Program-made: the position numbers and the translations under genes
Source of the DNA: Burkholderia sp.
GTDB taxonomy: Bacteria > Pseudomonadota > Gammaproteobacteria > Burkholderiales > Burkholderiaceae
Reading direction: 5' to 3'
NCBI RefSeq assembly: GCF_018375725.1
Contig: NZ_JAHACR010000003.1
Span: forward strand, 29,135 to 93,134
Length of the DNA stretch: 64,000 nt
Shown: one piece after another, positions 40,121 to 50,824 of the stretch
Numbering within the stretch: position 1 is the first letter of the stretch
How the letters are laid out: each line of letters starts with the position of its first letter
Notes under the pieces: generated by a model
What the model saw: only the letters and a program-made list of their open reading frames with translations
What the model was told of the DNA's origin: nothing
Databases searched by the model: none

Positions 40121-41593
40121 TCAGAGCTTCATCATCAGCTTGATCAACGCGGCGAAGCGCTTGCCGTACGGCGGCGCGAGCAGGTTGCGCGCGTTGAAGC
40201 GCGCCTGTGTCAGCACGGGCTTCATTTTCGAGAACGTCACGAAGCCGTCGTAGCCGTGGTACGCGCCCATGCCGCTCGCCCCGACGCCGCCGAACGGCAG
40301 GCTGCCGCACGCAATGTGCATCAGCGTTTCGTTGACCGATACGCCGCCCGAGATCGTCTCGCGCATCACGCGGTCGACCGTGCCGCTGTCTTCGTCGAAC
40401 AGATACAGCGCGAGCGGCCGTGGCCGCGCATTCACGTATGCGATCGCTTCGTCGAGCCGTTCGTACGGCACGAGCGGCAGCAGCGGCCCGAAGATCTCCT
40501 CCTGCATCAGCCGTGACGCGCCGCTCGCCTGCGTGACTGCGCACGGCACGAAGCGGCGCGACGCCGGGTCGGACGACGCGTCGGCGAGCGGGTGCAGCTG
40601 CGCGCCGGCCGCCTGCGCCTCGCTCGCCAGCCGTTGCAGCCGCGCGAAGTGGCGCTCGGTTGCGATCGACGTGTAGTCGGTGTTGTCTGCGAAATCGGGA
40701 TACATCTTGTCGAGCCGCGCGCGGGCGCGTTCGATGAAGGCCGCTTCCATGCCGCGCGGCAGCAGCACGTAGTCGGGTGCGATGCAGGTCTGGCCCGCGT
40801 TCAGCGTCTTGCCCGCGACGATCGCGTCGACCGCCGCGTCGAAGCGTGCGTTCGGTCCGATGATCGCCGGCGACTTGCCGCCCAGCTCGAGCGTGACCGG
40901 CGTCAGATGCTCGGCTGCCGCGCGCATCACGTGACGGCCGACCTGCGTCGAGCCGGTGAACAGCAGATGGTCGAGCGGCAGTGCGCTGAACGCAGCGCCG
41001 ACTTCCGCATCGCCGTTGACCACCGCGACGTGATCGCGCGCGAAGGTCTTCGCAATCAGTTGTTCGAACAGCGCGGACGTGCGCGGCGTCAGTTCGGACA
41101 TCTTGATGATCGCCCGATTGCCGGCCGCGAGCGCGCAGATCAGCGGGCCCGCCGCGAGCAGCACCGGATAGTTCCACGGCACGACGATGCCGACCACGCC
41201 GAGCGGCTGCGGGATCACCTTGGCGCGCGCGGGACGCAGCCACTTGTTCATCGGCTTGCGGATCGGCTTCATCCAGCGCCTGCCGTGCCTGAGCGCCTCG
41301 TCGATCTCCTCCTTCGCCATCCAGATTTCCGACAGCAGCACTTCCTGCTTCGCACGATGGCCGAAATCGGCGCTGATCGCTTCGGCGAGCGCATCGGCAT
41401 GGTCGAGCAGCATCGTGCGCAGCGCGCGCAGGTGCGTCGCGCGCGTGTCCCAGTCGGGATACGGCGCGCGCAGGTAGGCGGCGCGCTGATCGTGCAGCAG
41501 CGACGTCAGCGTATCGGCGGCAGGACGTTCCTGTGTCCCCGGGAAAGCGGCGGCCTCGGGCCGCGGGGCGAGTTCGGGCAGATCATTCTTCAT
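40121..41593 (-). CDS. Coniferyl-aldehyde-dehydrogenase-type aldehyde dehydrogenase
   Basis: A 490-residue NAD(P)-dependent dehydrogenase with general base Glu236 (TLELGGKSP) and catalytic Cys270 (AGQTCIAPDY). Overall resemblance is to CalB-type enzymes that oxidise coniferyl aldehyde and similar aldehydes. It is transcribed away from a GMC oxidoreductase, suggesting the pair oxidises an alcohol to an acid in two steps, though the substrate is not proven. Confidence 0.87.
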   Translation of the reverse strand: MKNDLPELAPRPEAAAFPGTQERPAADTLTSLLHDQRAAYLRAPYPDWDTRATHLRALRTMLLDHADALAEAISADFGHRAKQEVLLSEIWMAKEEIDEALRHGRRWMKPIRKPMNKWLRPARAKVIPQPLGVVGIVVPWNYPVLLAAGPLICALAAGNRAIIKMSELTPRTSALFEQLIAKTFARDHVAVVNGDAEVGAAFSALPLDHLLFTGSTQVGRHVMRAAAEHLTPVTLELGGKSPAIIGPNARFDAAVDAIVAGKTLNAGQTCIAPDYVLLPRGMEAAFIERARARLDKMYPDFADNTDYTSIATERHFARLQRLASEAQAAGAQLHPLADASSDPASRRFVPCAVTQASGASRLMQEEIFGPLLPLVPYERLDEAIAYVNARPRPLALYLFDEDSGTVDRVMRETISGGVSVNETLMHIACGSLPFGGVGASGMGAYHGYDGFVTFSKMKPVLTQARFNARNLLAPPYGKRFAALIKLMMKL

Positions 41594-42072
41594 GTCGTCT
41601 CCTCCAGTTGAGCGTGGCGTATCGGCCGGCAGTCACGCCGCAGGCGCCCGCGTTGCGACGGGCCGTGTTGTGCAATAGGGGCGATTGCGTGTGCCATGCA
41701 TGCGGCCTGTCGGCATGCGCGCCGTTCGATTCCGGTGCACGGCGCGCAGGACGACGCCCGCGCCCGCCCGCGTGCCTGTTTCAAACGATGTGCGGCGTAC
41801 GTGCGCCGCAACCGGAAGACCGGGGTGGCGTACCGCCTCCGGAACGTGTCGCTGCATGCCTGTTTATCCCATTTCGCGACAGATCGGCTTCTTTTGGCCG
41901 GCGATGTCGCCCCGAACGAATCCACGCATCTTAAATTTAGTTCACGTGTGCGTTTAGAGGAATCGCTCTTGAATCCTTGTGCCGCGCGCAAGCATGCGTT
42001 TCTACAATGCCCGGGTACAAAAACACGACAAGAACGATCCGGCCGCCATTCACGCGACAAAGGAGACATGAC
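41594..42072. other. Intergenic region between divergent ALDH and GMC genes
   Basis: Mostly ordinary GC-rich sequence; no gene is convincing. An AT-rich patch at about 41,930-41,960 (with TTAAAT) could hold the GMC promoter. No clear operator for a pathway regulator was seen. Confidence 0.45.
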
Positions 42073-43707
42073 ATGCAATACGACTACATCATCGTCGGCG
42101 CAGGATCCGGAGGCGCGAGCCTCGCGGCCCGGCTTGCCGATGCATGCCCCGACGCGACGATTGCATTGATCGAGGCCGGCGCGCACACCGATCGCAATCT
42201 GCTCGTGAACATGCCGGTCGGCATTGCGGCGCTCGTGCCGTTCAAGCTGGGCACCAACTACGGCTACGAGACCGTGCCGCAGCCGGGTCTCGGCGGACGC
42301 CGCGGCTACCAGCCGCGCGGACGCGGGATGGGCGGCTCGAGTGCGATCAACGCGATGATCTATACGCGCGGTCATCCGCTCGACTACGACGAATGGGCGC
42401 AGCTCGGCTGCACCGGCTGGGGCTGGCAGGACGTGCTGCCGTATTTCCGGCGGGCGGAGGGCAACCAGCGCGGCGCGGACGCCTGGCATGGCGCGGACGG
42501 CCCGCTCACCGTGTCGGATCTGCGCTTTCGCAATCCGTTTTCCGAACGATTCATCCAGGCCGCGCATGCGGCCGGCTATCCGCTCAACGACGATTTCAAC
42601 GGCGCCACGCAGGAAGGCGTCGGCTTCTATCAGGTCACGCATCGCGACGGCTCGCGTTGCAGTGTCGCGCGTGCCTATCTCTACGGCCACGATCGCCCGA
42701 ACCTGCACGTGATGACCGATGCGACCGTGCTGCGCGTCGGCTTCGATGGCAAGCGCGCGGTCGGCGTGGTGGTGTCGCGCAACGGCCGGATCGAGACGCT
42801 CGGCGCGCGGGCGGAAGTGGTGCTGTCGGCGGGCGCGTTCAACTCGCCGCAACTGCTGATGTGCTCGGGGATCGGCCCGGCCGACCAGCTGCGCCGGTTC
42901 GGCATCCCGGTCGTGCACGATGCGCCGGATGTCGGCGCGAACCTGATCGACCACATCGACTTCATCATCAACACGCGCGTGAACGCGTCGGAGCTGGTCG
43001 GCATCTGCCTGCGCGGAATCGCGAAGATGGTGCCCGCGTTCATGCGCTACCGGTCGAGCCGCACGGGCATGATGACGAGCAACGTCGCGGAGGCGGGCGG
43101 CTTCATCAAGAGCGATCCGACGCTCGAGCGGCCCGATCTGCAGCTGCATTTCTGCACGGCGCTGGTCGACGACCACAACCGCAAGATGCACTGGGGCTTC
43201 GGCTACTCGCTGCACGTATGCGCGCTGCGGCCGTTCAGCCGCGGCACGGTGACGCTCGCCAGCGGCGACATGCGCGATGCGCCGCTGATCGATCCGCGTT
43301 TCTTCAGCGATGCGCGCGATCTCGATCTGCTCGTGCGCGGTGCGCAGGCGATGCGCCGGATTCTGTCGCAGACGCCGCTCGCGTCGCAGGGCGGCCGCGA
43401 GCTGTACACGCATCCGGGCCAGACCGAGGCCGAACTGCGCGCCGCGATCGTCGAGCATGCGGATACGATCTATCACCCGGTCGGCACCTGCCGGATGGGC
43501 TCGGATGTCCGCGCGGTCGTCGATCCGCAATTGCGCGTACGCGGGGTGGAAGGATTGCGCGTGGTGGATGCGTCCGTCATGCCGACGCTGATCGGCGGCA
43601 ACACGAACGCGCCGTCGGTGATGATCGGCGAGCGCGCGGCAGCATTCATCGCGGCCACGCGCAAGGCGGGGGCAGGGCGGCGCAACGCGGCGACGCTCGA
43701 CTGCTGA
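42073..43707 (+). CDS. GMC-family FAD-dependent alcohol oxidoreductase
   Basis: A 544-residue GMC flavoprotein: FAD-binding VGAGSGGASLAARL near residue 8, GGSSAINAMIYTRG, SAGAFNSPQLLM, and the C-terminal catalytic His in YHPVGTCRMG with Asn in GGNTNAPSVMIGERAA. The ATG at 42073 has AAAGGAG upstream. Related enzymes include AlkJ and choline dehydrogenase. The divergent aldehyde dehydrogenase suggests a common alcohol-to-acid route. Confidence 0.9.
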   Translation: MQYDYIIVGAGSGGASLAARLADACPDATIALIEAGAHTDRNLLVNMPVGIAALVPFKLGTNYGYETVPQPGLGGRRGYQPRGRGMGGSSAINAMIYTRGHPLDYDEWAQLGCTGWGWQDVLPYFRRAEGNQRGADAWHGADGPLTVSDLRFRNPFSERFIQAAHAAGYPLNDDFNGATQEGVGFYQVTHRDGSRCSVARAYLYGHDRPNLHVMTDATVLRVGFDGKRAVGVVVSRNGRIETLGARAEVVLSAGAFNSPQLLMCSGIGPADQLRRFGIPVVHDAPDVGANLIDHIDFIINTRVNASELVGICLRGIAKMVPAFMRYRSSRTGMMTSNVAEAGGFIKSDPTLERPDLQLHFCTALVDDHNRKMHWGFGYSLHVCALRPFSRGTVTLASGDMRDAPLIDPRFFSDARDLDLLVRGAQAMRRILSQTPLASQGGRELYTHPGQTEAELRAAIVEHADTIYHPVGTCRMGSDVRAVVDPQLRVRGVEGLRVVDASVMPTLIGGNTNAPSVMIGERAAAFIAATRKAGAGRRNAATLDC

Positions 43708-43724
43708 GCGCCGCGCGGCGATGC

Positions 43725-45137
43725 TCAGGCGAACGTATCGACGAGGCCCGCGCGGCCTGACGTGGCAACGGTTGCGGCGGATCGCGCGACGTCGACCGGT
43801 GCGCTGCCGGTTGACGGTGCGCCGCTGCCGCGCCGAGACGGCTGCCCGCCGGCGAAGGTCTGTTGCGGGTTCTGCTGTTGCGGCGAGGAAAAGCCGCCGT
43901 CGCTGACGGTCGCGCTGCCCAGTCCGAGGCCGCCGGCTTCCATCGCGTCGCGCAGCTTCGGCAGCGCGGCTTCGACCGCTTCGCGCACCTGCGCGTGCTG
44001 CGACATGAACAGCGCGTGCGCGTGATTGTCCGCGACGCGCAGCACGACCTGCAGCGGGCCGAGATCCGGCGGATTGAGCGTCAGTTCCGCGCTCTGCTGA
44101 TGCGCGTTCGACAGGAACACGACCTTCTGGCTCAACGCCTCCGTCCAGTCGGCGGTGCCGACGTGCGGTGCGAGCGCGTGTGCATGGGCCGCGGCGCCGG
44201 CGGCCGCCGATGTCAGCAGGCTCGGCTGCGCGGCGGCCGTCGCGGCGGCCGTCGCGGCGGCGAGCGTTGCGCGTGCCGCGTCGGTGGCGTCCTGCGTCGC
44301 GGCGAGTGCATGCGGGGTATCCGTCTTTGCAACGTCCGCTTGCAGCGGCGGTGCGGCAGGCGCTTGCGCAGGCGTCTGCGCCGACGAGGCGGTGAGCGCG
44401 CTTTTTGCGTCGGCGAGCGTCTTGTCGAAGGTCGGCGCCTTCGGCGTGGGCGACGTGAGCGGCGTGGCGGCCGGCGTGGTGCTGTCTTGCGGCGCCGCGA
44501 TACCCGTGGCGGGCGCAGCGAGGACATTCGCACTGCCTGAAAGCTTGTCGAGCGCCGCGTGCAGTGCATCGCGGCTCGTCGCCGGTGCGGCGGCGCCCGG
44601 CTGCACGGCGTCCTTGGTCGCGTTCGCGGTCACGGCGAGCGCGGTCGCGGCCTGTCCGGCCAGCGTTTGCTGTGCGGTGTTCGCGGGATCGCCGTTGACG
44701 GACGCCGTGGCCGGCGGTGCAGCGTCCGGCCGCGCCAGCAATTGCGCCTGCACGGCCGCGGCAGCGGCGAGCGCGGCGGCGTCCGGATTGACGGTGGTGC
44801 TGTCGTCGTGCGTCTTGTCGTCAGCGCTGGCCTGCGGTCTGGTGCGATTCGACGGTACCGTGCTGCTCGCGAGCGTCGACGCGGAACCCGATGTGGAACC
44901 CGATGCGGCGGATGAAGCGGTGGGCGAGGCAGCGGACGCTGCGCTGGACGGTGCGTTCGCCGAAACGGCCGGCTGCTGTGCTGCGACGCTTTGCTGCAGC
45001 GTCCGGGCGAACGGCTGCGGGGCGTCGCCGGTCGGGATGGCCGCGGCGGACGCATCCTTGGCGCCCGCGTGGCGGACGGCCTTGAGTGCGGCGCCGGCGG
45101 TATCGAGCAGCACACCGATAAGGGGCAGTGGAGGCAT
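43725..45137 (-). CDS. fliK: Flagellar hook-length control protein FliK
   Basis: A 470-residue secreted ruler protein. Two-thirds is Ala/Pro/Ser/Thr-rich, flexible ruler sequence (many ASAASP-like repeats). The C-terminal about 100 residues (QQSAELTLNPPDLGPLQVVLRV) form the Flg_hook domain that flips FlhB specificity when the hook is complete. It closes the leftward fliFGHIJK operon, 30 bases after fliJ. Confidence 0.92.
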   Translation of the reverse strand: MPPLPLIGVLLDTAGAALKAVRHAGAKDASAAAIPTGDAPQPFARTLQQSVAAQQPAVSANAPSSAASAASPTASSAASGSTSGSASTLASSTVPSNRTRPQASADDKTHDDSTTVNPDAAALAAAAAVQAQLLARPDAAPPATASVNGDPANTAQQTLAGQAATALAVTANATKDAVQPGAAAPATSRDALHAALDKLSGSANVLAAPATGIAAPQDSTTPAATPLTSPTPKAPTFDKTLADAKSALTASSAQTPAQAPAAPPLQADVAKTDTPHALAATQDATDAARATLAAATAAATAAAQPSLLTSAAAGAAAHAHALAPHVGTADWTEALSQKVVFLSNAHQQSAELTLNPPDLGPLQVVLRVADNHAHALFMSQHAQVREAVEAALPKLRDAMEAGGLGLGSATVSDGGFSSPQQQNPQQTFAGGQPSRRGSGAPSTGSAPVDVARSAATVATSGRAGLVDTFA

Positions 45138-45167
45138 GGCGTATCTCTCGTTCGAAAACGGGGGCGG

Positions 45168-45626
45168 TTACGTCGATTTCATCGCGTCGGCCCGCATGCG
45201 CAGGACCTTGGCGGCGTGTTCGTCGGCTTCGCGCTGTTCGCGCTTCGCGGTGCGCTGCGCGGCTTGCGCAACGCCGCGCGCCTGCAGGATCTCGTACGAG
45301 CCGACGGCGCGTTTCTTCTGTTGCCAGTGCGGGCGTGCCTCGTCGATACGGGCTTCGGCGGCGGCGAGCACGCGGCGCTGCTGTCCGATCGCCGCCTCGA
45401 GCGTGTCGATGAATGCCTGGAAATTGCGCCAGTTGCCCGCGGGCATGCCCTGTTGCGCGGACTGCGTGAAGCGCACGTGATATTCGTCGCGATAGCGCAG
45501 CAGGGCATCGAGCTGGCCGGCGGCTTCGGTGCGTTCGCGCTGGGCGACGCCGAGTTGCTTGGCCGCCGCGTCGAGATCTTCCTGCGCGCGATCGAGCAGG
45601 AATTGCAGGGGAAAACCTTGAGCCAT
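45168..45626 (-). CDS. fliJ: FliJ, flagellar export chaperone/stator
   Basis: A 152-residue, highly charged, coiled-coil protein (LQFLLDRAQEDLDAAAKQL..., EQREADEHAAKVLRMRADAMK). FliJ links the FliI ATPase ring to FlhA. It starts 5 bases after the fliI stop. Confidence 0.92.
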   Translation of the reverse strand: MAQGFPLQFLLDRAQEDLDAAAKQLGVAQRERTEAAGQLDALLRYRDEYHVRFTQSAQQGMPAGNWRNFQAFIDTLEAAIGQQRRVLAAAEARIDEARPHWQQKKRAVGSYEILQARGVAQAAQRTAKREQREADEHAAKVLRMRADAMKST

Positions 45627-45631
45627 GTGCG

Positions 45632-47146
45632 TCAGCCTCCGTGGGCGTTGAACAGGGCGTCGAGCCCGGCGAGGCTGGCCGCGAACGGCGCGCATTCGCG
45701 GAAGCCCTGCTGCAGGAACGCTTCGATGCGCGGATAAAGGGCAATCGCGCGGTCGAGCTGCGCGTCGCGGCCCGGCGCGTACGCGCCCACCGCGATCAGG
45801 TCCCGGTTGCGCTGGTAGCGCGACAGCATCTGCTTGAACTGACGCACGCGGTCGAGATGCGCATCGTCGATCAGCGCCGTCATCGCGCGGCTGATCGACG
45901 CTTCGATATCGATTGCCGGATAGTGGCCGGCTTCCGCGAGCGCGCGCGACAGCACGATGTGGCCGTCGAGGATCGCGCGCGCGGAATCCGCGATCGGATC
46001 CTGCTGGTCGTCGCCTTCGGTCAGCACGGTATAGAACGCGGTGATCGAGCCGCCGCCCGCCGGGCCGTTGCCGGTGCGCTCGACGAGCGCCGGCAGCTTC
46101 GCGAACACCGACGGCGGATAACCCTTGGTCGCGGGCGGTTCGCCGATCGCGAGCGCGATCTCGCGCTGCGCCATCGCGTAGCGCGTCAGCGAATCCATCA
46201 GCAGCAGCACGTGCTTGCCCTGGTCGCGGAAATATTCCGCGAGCGACGTCGCGTAGGCGGCGCCCTGCATCCGCAGGAGCGGCGACACGTCGGCCGGCGC
46301 GGCGACGACGACCGAGCGTGCGAGCCCGTCCTCGCCGAGGATCTGCTCGATGAATTCCTTCACTTCGCGGCCACGTTCGCCGATCAGGCCGATCACGATC
46401 ACTTCGGCGCTCGTATAGCGGTCCATCGTGCCGAGCAGCACCGATTTGCCGACGCCGGAGCCGGCGAAGAGGCCCATCCGCTGGCCGCGTCCGACGGTGA
46501 GCAGGCCGTTGATCGCGCGGACGCCGACGTCGAGCACGTGATGGATCGGTTCGCGGTCGAGCGGGTTGATCGTCGGCGCGGACAGCGGCGCATCGACTTT
46601 CGACGCCAGCGGGCCGAGATTGTCGAGCGGGCGGCCCGACGCATCGACGACGCGCCCGAGCATTTCCCAGCCGACCGGCAGCCGCTTCGCACCCGCGAGC
46701 GGATCGGCGACCGGCGCACTTTCGAGCGGCCACACGCGCGCGCCGGGCAGCACGCCCGCGACGTCGGTGGTCTGCATCAGGAACAGGCGATCGCCGGAGA
46801 AGCCGACGACTTCCGCTTCCGCGGCCGGCAGCGTGCTGCCCGGCGGCAGTTCGATCGTGCATTCGGCGCCGACCGACAGGCGCAGTCCGATTGCTTCGAG
46901 CACGAGGCCGGCGGCGCGGGTCAGGCGGCCGCACGGGCGCAGCGGCAGTGCGCGGGCGCTCTGTGCACGCAGGCCGTTCAGGTGCGCGCGCCAGTGCGCA
47001 AGATGGGGATTATGCGGTGCGTGGGCCGGCACGTCGTGCGGCGTGCCGTGTGCCGTTTCCGGGCCGAACGACGCCAGCGCGAGTTCACGCTCGAGCGGCG
47101 TCATGCCGTCGTCAGGCGTCAACGGCACGGCCGGGGGCGTCACCAT
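45632..47146 (-). CDS. fliI: FliI, flagellar export ATPase
   Basis: A 504-residue F1-type ATPase. The Walker A AGSGVGKS lies at 228-235; Walker B ([11 protein letters not shown]) and the arginine-finger region are present. It is the ATPase of the flagellar type III export apparatus. The N-terminal about 60 residues before the beta-barrel domain are longer than in enteric FliI. The gene overlaps fliH by 7 bases. Confidence 0.97.
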   Translation of the reverse strand: MVTPPAVPLTPDDGMTPLERELALASFGPETAHGTPHDVPAHAPHNPHLAHWRAHLNGLRAQSARALPLRPCGRLTRAAGLVLEAIGLRLSVGAECTIELPPGSTLPAAEAEVVGFSGDRLFLMQTTDVAGVLPGARVWPLESAPVADPLAGAKRLPVGWEMLGRVVDASGRPLDNLGPLASKVDAPLSAPTINPLDREPIHHVLDVGVRAINGLLTVGRGQRMGLFAGSGVGKSVLLGTMDRYTSAEVIVIGLIGERGREVKEFIEQILGEDGLARSVVVAAPADVSPLLRMQGAAYATSLAEYFRDQGKHVLLLMDSLTRYAMAQREIALAIGEPPATKGYPPSVFAKLPALVERTGNGPAGGGSITAFYTVLTEGDDQQDPIADSARAILDGHIVLSRALAEAGHYPAIDIEASISRAMTALIDDAHLDRVRQFKQMLSRYQRNRDLIAVGAYAPGRDAQLDRAIALYPRIEAFLQQGFRECAPFAASLAGLDALFNAHGG

Positions 47147-47823
47147 GCGCTGACCTTGCCGATGGCGGCGGCGACGCGTTGCCAGCGGGTCGGCAAGGTC
47201 GCGTCGACTTCGCCCGTCGCGGCATGCGCGCGGCAGCCGCCGCGCTCGATCGCCGCATCGGTGCGGACGCTCCAGCCGAGCGCGTCGAGTTCTTCCTGGA
47301 GATACGCTTCGACGATCGGCAAGTCGGCCGGATTCACCGCGACATGCGGCGAGCCGGACAGCGCCGGTTCGGCCGCGAGCACTTCGCGCACGGCGGCGAC
47401 GAGCGCGGCCGGATCGTGCTTTACATGCTGGCGCACGACCTGCTGCGCGATATCGAGTGCGAGCTGCGCGACGTCGTCGGCGAGATCGTGTTCGACGGCG
47501 GCGAGCGCTTCCCCGAACGAGGCGGCGAGCGCCGCGAGTTGCGCCGCCTGCGCGTGCACGTCCGCGAGGCCGGCCTCGAAGCCTTGCTGGCGGCCCTGTT
47601 CGTAGCCGGCCTGATAGCCGAGCGCCTGGCCTTCGACGTGGCCGGCCGACATGCCTTCCGCATGCGCGGCGTCGCGCACGCGCTGCAGTTCCTCGGCGAG
47701 CGCGGCTGCGGCCGCGGCCGTCTGGTCGGGCGGCGGCGGCGGCGGCGGCGGGTCGAACGACGCCATTTCCCACCGCTGGTACGCAGTGAGGGTTGCCGTG
47801 CGGTCGCTCGCCGGATCAGACAT
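47140..47823 (-). CDS. fliH: FliH, negative regulator of FliI
   Basis: A 227-residue protein with a Pro-run (DPPPPPPPP from a GGC tract) near the N-terminus, glutamine/alanine-rich heptad-like middle, and a C-terminal domain ([26 protein letters not shown]). FliH binds FliI and the C-ring. It overlaps fliG by 8 bases. Confidence 0.93.
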   Translation of the reverse strand: MSDPASDRTATLTAYQRWEMASFDPPPPPPPPDQTAAAAAALAEELQRVRDAAHAEGMSAGHVEGQALGYQAGYEQGRQQGFEAGLADVHAQAAQLAALAASFGEALAAVEHDLADDVAQLALDIAQQVVRQHVKHDPAALVAAVREVLAAEPALSGSPHVAVNPADLPIVEAYLQEELDALGWSVRTDAAIERGGCRAHAATGEVDATLPTRWQRVAAAIGKVSAW

Positions 47824-48811
47824 AGGCGTCTTCCGCCTTGCCGCCGATCACGATCTGGCCGCTCTCGGCCAGGTTGCGCACGATCTGCAGGATCCGGCGC
47901 TGTTCGGTCTCGACTTCGGACACGCGTACCGGGCCGCGCGCGTCGAGATCCTCGGCGAGCAGTTCGGCCGCACGCTGCGACATGTTCGACAGGAATTTCT
48001 GGCGCAGCGCGGGCTGCGCGCCCTTCAGCGCGACGATCAGCGTTTCCGACTCGACTTCCTTGAGCAGCAGCTGGATCGCGCGGTCCTCCAGATCGAGCAG
48101 GTTCTCGAACACGAACATCTGGTCGACGATCTTCTGCGCGAGATCCGTATCGTATTGGCGGATGTTCTGGAGCACGCCTTCCTCGTGCACGCTCGTCATG
48201 AAGTTCAGGATCTCGGCCGCGGTGCGGATGCCGCCCATCGGGCTGCGCTTCAGGTTGTCGCTGCCGGACAGCAGGCCGGTCAGCACGTCGTCGAGTTCGC
48301 GCAGCGCGGCGGGCTGGATGCCGTCGAGCGTCGCGATCCGCAGCAGCACGTCGTTGCGCAGGCGCTCGGTGAAGCACGAGGCGATCTCGGATGCCTGGTC
48401 GCGGTCGAGGTGCACGAGGATCGTCGCGATGATCTGCGGATGCTCGTTCTTGATCAGCTCGGCGACGGCGCTCGAGTCCATCCACTTGAGACCTTCGATG
48501 CCGCTCGTATCGCTGCCCTGCAGGATGCGGTCGATCAGCACGCCGGCCTTGTCCTCGCCGAGCGCCTTCATCAGCACCGAGCGGATGTATTCGCTCGAAT
48601 CGAGCGACAGCCCGGTATGCTGCTCGGCGCTTTTCACGAAATCCTGCAGCACGTTGTCGACCTGTTCACGCGTCACGCTCTTCAGCGCGGCCATGGCCGC
48701 GCCGATCTTCTGCACTTCGCGCGGCGCGAGGAATTTGAATACCTGCGCGGCCTCTTCCTCGCCGATCGACATCAGCAGCAGCGCGCTCTTGGTCAAGCCT
48801 TCAGCGTTCAT
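47816..48811 (-). CDS. fliG: FliG, flagellar motor switch protein
   Basis: A 331-residue rotor protein. The N-terminus (KSALLLMSIGEEEAAQVFKFL) binds FliF; the middle EHPQIIATILVHLD is the armadillo-like part; the C-terminal charged residues face MotA. It overlaps fliF by 11 bases. Confidence 0.97.
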   Translation of the reverse strand: MNAEGLTKSALLLMSIGEEEAAQVFKFLAPREVQKIGAAMAALKSVTREQVDNVLQDFVKSAEQHTGLSLDSSEYIRSVLMKALGEDKAGVLIDRILQGSDTSGIEGLKWMDSSAVAELIKNEHPQIIATILVHLDRDQASEIASCFTERLRNDVLLRIATLDGIQPAALRELDDVLTGLLSGSDNLKRSPMGGIRTAAEILNFMTSVHEEGVLQNIRQYDTDLAQKIVDQMFVFENLLDLEDRAIQLLLKEVESETLIVALKGAQPALRQKFLSNMSQRAAELLAEDLDARGPVRVSEVETEQRRILQIVRNLAESGQIVIGGKAEDAYV

Positions 48812-50576
48812 CGGACACCCAGTTCTTCACGACGGTTGCGACGACCTTCGGATCCTGGCGCGCGATCGTGCGCGCGAATTCGAGGTTGCGTTCGTAGCGG
48901 TTCTTGTCGCTTTCGAATGCGAGCAGGGCGACGTCGGATTCGGCTTCTTCCGCCGCGGTCTTTTCCGGCGCCGGCAGGCCGTCGAGCAGCACCGGATCGT
49001 CCGGCGACGGCAGCGCGGCCGCGACCGGCTCAGGCGGCGGGAACGCCCGGCGCATCGCCGGTCGCACGAACATGAAGTACAGGGCGGCGGCGACCGCTGC
49101 GATGCCGAGCCACTTCGCGGCTTCCTTCGCGAGCGCGATCATGTCCGGCTGGCGCCACCACGGCAGGTCGGCGAACGGGTCGCCCGCGTTCGAGAATGCG
49201 CTGTTGACGACGTTGACGGAGTCGCCGCGCTTGGCGTCGTAGCCCATCGCGTCCTTCACGAGCTGCTCGATCTGCGCGAGCTTCGCCGGCGGCAGCGGCT
49301 GCATCGTCACGTGGCCCTTCGCGTCGGCGACCGGCTGGTAGTTGACGACGACCGCGACCGACAGCCGCTTCACGCTGCCCATCGCCTGCTCGACGTGGCG
49401 GATCGTCTTGTCGAGCTCGTAGTTGGTCGTCTGGTCCTTGCGATCGCTGACCGGCGTCGTCTGCGGCGCGTTCTGGCCGTTGGCCGCGACGATCGGCGCG
49501 GAGGCCGGCTGCGGCGGCGTATTCGACAGTGCGCCCGGCACGCCCGACGCGCCGCCCGTGGCCAGCTCGGTCGCGGTGCTGGTCTGCTGGCTGCGGATCG
49601 CGCTTTGCTGCGGCGTGCCGTTCGGGCCGAAGCTTTCCGACGTCTGTTCGAGCTTCGAGAAGTCGATGTCGGCGCTGACCTGCGAACGTGCGTTGCCGGT
49701 GCCGAAGATCGGCGCGAGGATCGCATCGATGCGTTTTTGCGTGTTGTGCTCGACCTGCTGCACGTACTTCAGCTGGCTCGCGTCGAGGCCGGTCGCCGAC
49801 GCGGGCTGCGTCAGCAGGTTGCCGTCCTGGTCGACGATCGTGACGTTTTTCGCGGGCATGTCGGGCACGCCGGAGGACACCATCCGCGTGATGGCCTGGA
49901 CCTGCCCTTCGTCGAGCACGCGGCCCGGATACAGATCGACGAACACGGACGCCGAAGGCGCCTCGCGGTCGCGCACGAAAACCGACGGCTTCGGGATCGC
50001 GAGATGCACGCGCGCCGCGCGCACCGCGTTGATCGATTCGATCGTGCGCTGCAACTCGCCTTCGAGCGCGCGCTGGTAGTTGACCTGCTCGGCGAACTCG
50101 CTGATGCCGAATTTCTGGTTGTCCATCAGCTCGAAGCCGACCGAGCCGCCCTTCGGCAGCCCCATCGACGCGAGTCGCAGGCGCGTTTCGTGCACCTGGG
50201 CGGCCGGGACGAGGATCGCGCCGCCGGCATCGGCGAACTTGTAGGGAACGTTTGCCTGCTGGAGCGCGGTAATGATCGCGCCGCCGTCGCGGTCGGACAG
50301 GTTGCTGTACAGCACGCGATAGTCGGGCGCGCGGCTCCACAGCACCAGCGCGGCGATCACGGCGATCGCGAATGCGGCGGCGACGATGAGCGGCAGCTTC
50401 GGGTTGCCCTTCATCCGCGCGATACCGGGAATGCGTTCCGCGAAGCCGCCGAGTCCGAAATCCACGCCTGCGCCGCCCGCGCCCGGCAGCGCCGCGGCCG
50501 CCGCAGCGCCTGGCGCCGGCGTGGCGAGGCCCGTGCGGGCGTCGGGATTGATCAGCGAATTGGCCTGCGAATCCAT
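48801..50576 (-). CDS. fliF: FliF, flagellar MS-ring protein
   Basis: A 591-residue MS-ring protein with two transmembrane helices (about 63-82 and around 470), the secretin-like ring-building repeats (YRVLYSNLSDRDGGAI) and the C-terminal FliG-binding segment that ends ATVVKNWVSDER. It leads the leftward fliFGHIJK operon and is divergent from fliE. Confidence 0.97.
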   Translation of the reverse strand: MDSQANSLINPDARTGLATPAPGAAAAAALPGAGGAGVDFGLGGFAERIPGIARMKGNPKLPLIVAAAFAIAVIAALVLWSRAPDYRVLYSNLSDRDGGAIITALQQANVPYKFADAGGAILVPAAQVHETRLRLASMGLPKGGSVGFELMDNQKFGISEFAEQVNYQRALEGELQRTIESINAVRAARVHLAIPKPSVFVRDREAPSASVFVDLYPGRVLDEGQVQAITRMVSSGVPDMPAKNVTIVDQDGNLLTQPASATGLDASQLKYVQQVEHNTQKRIDAILAPIFGTGNARSQVSADIDFSKLEQTSESFGPNGTPQQSAIRSQQTSTATELATGGASGVPGALSNTPPQPASAPIVAANGQNAPQTTPVSDRKDQTTNYELDKTIRHVEQAMGSVKRLSVAVVVNYQPVADAKGHVTMQPLPPAKLAQIEQLVKDAMGYDAKRGDSVNVVNSAFSNAGDPFADLPWWRQPDMIALAKEAAKWLGIAAVAAALYFMFVRPAMRRAFPPPEPVAAALPSPDDPVLLDGLPAPEKTAAEEAESDVALLAFESDKNRYERNLEFARTIARQDPKVVATVVKNWVSDER

Positions 50577-50824
50577 GCGTCGAGGTTCTCCGGAGCGGGA
50601 CGACTGAGCCGCTCGGGCGAGCGGACGGACAATGACACGATGCGATTATCGTGACAGCGGCCCGCATCCGATCGCCCGAAAAGAGCCGGGTTTCCCCCGT
50701 ACTTTCGCGGCTTTGCCGTACGGTGCGCTGCTATGCTTCATCGCGATCCGGTATGGCGCCCGCACGGCGCCGCACAGGCCGGCCGCCCGGCCCGGCGCCA
50801 ACAGGCCCTTTTTTTGGAGACGAC

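Noticed and set aside
41590..43530. 646-codon open frame antisense to the GMC gene
   Set aside because: No recognisable domain, opposite a gene with clear FAD and catalytic motifs.
45641..50654. Very long open frames on the plus strand opposite fliI and fliG-fliF
   Set aside because: Low-complexity Arg/Ala/Glu-rich products fully antisense to strongly supported flagellar genes; no ribosome site or domain.
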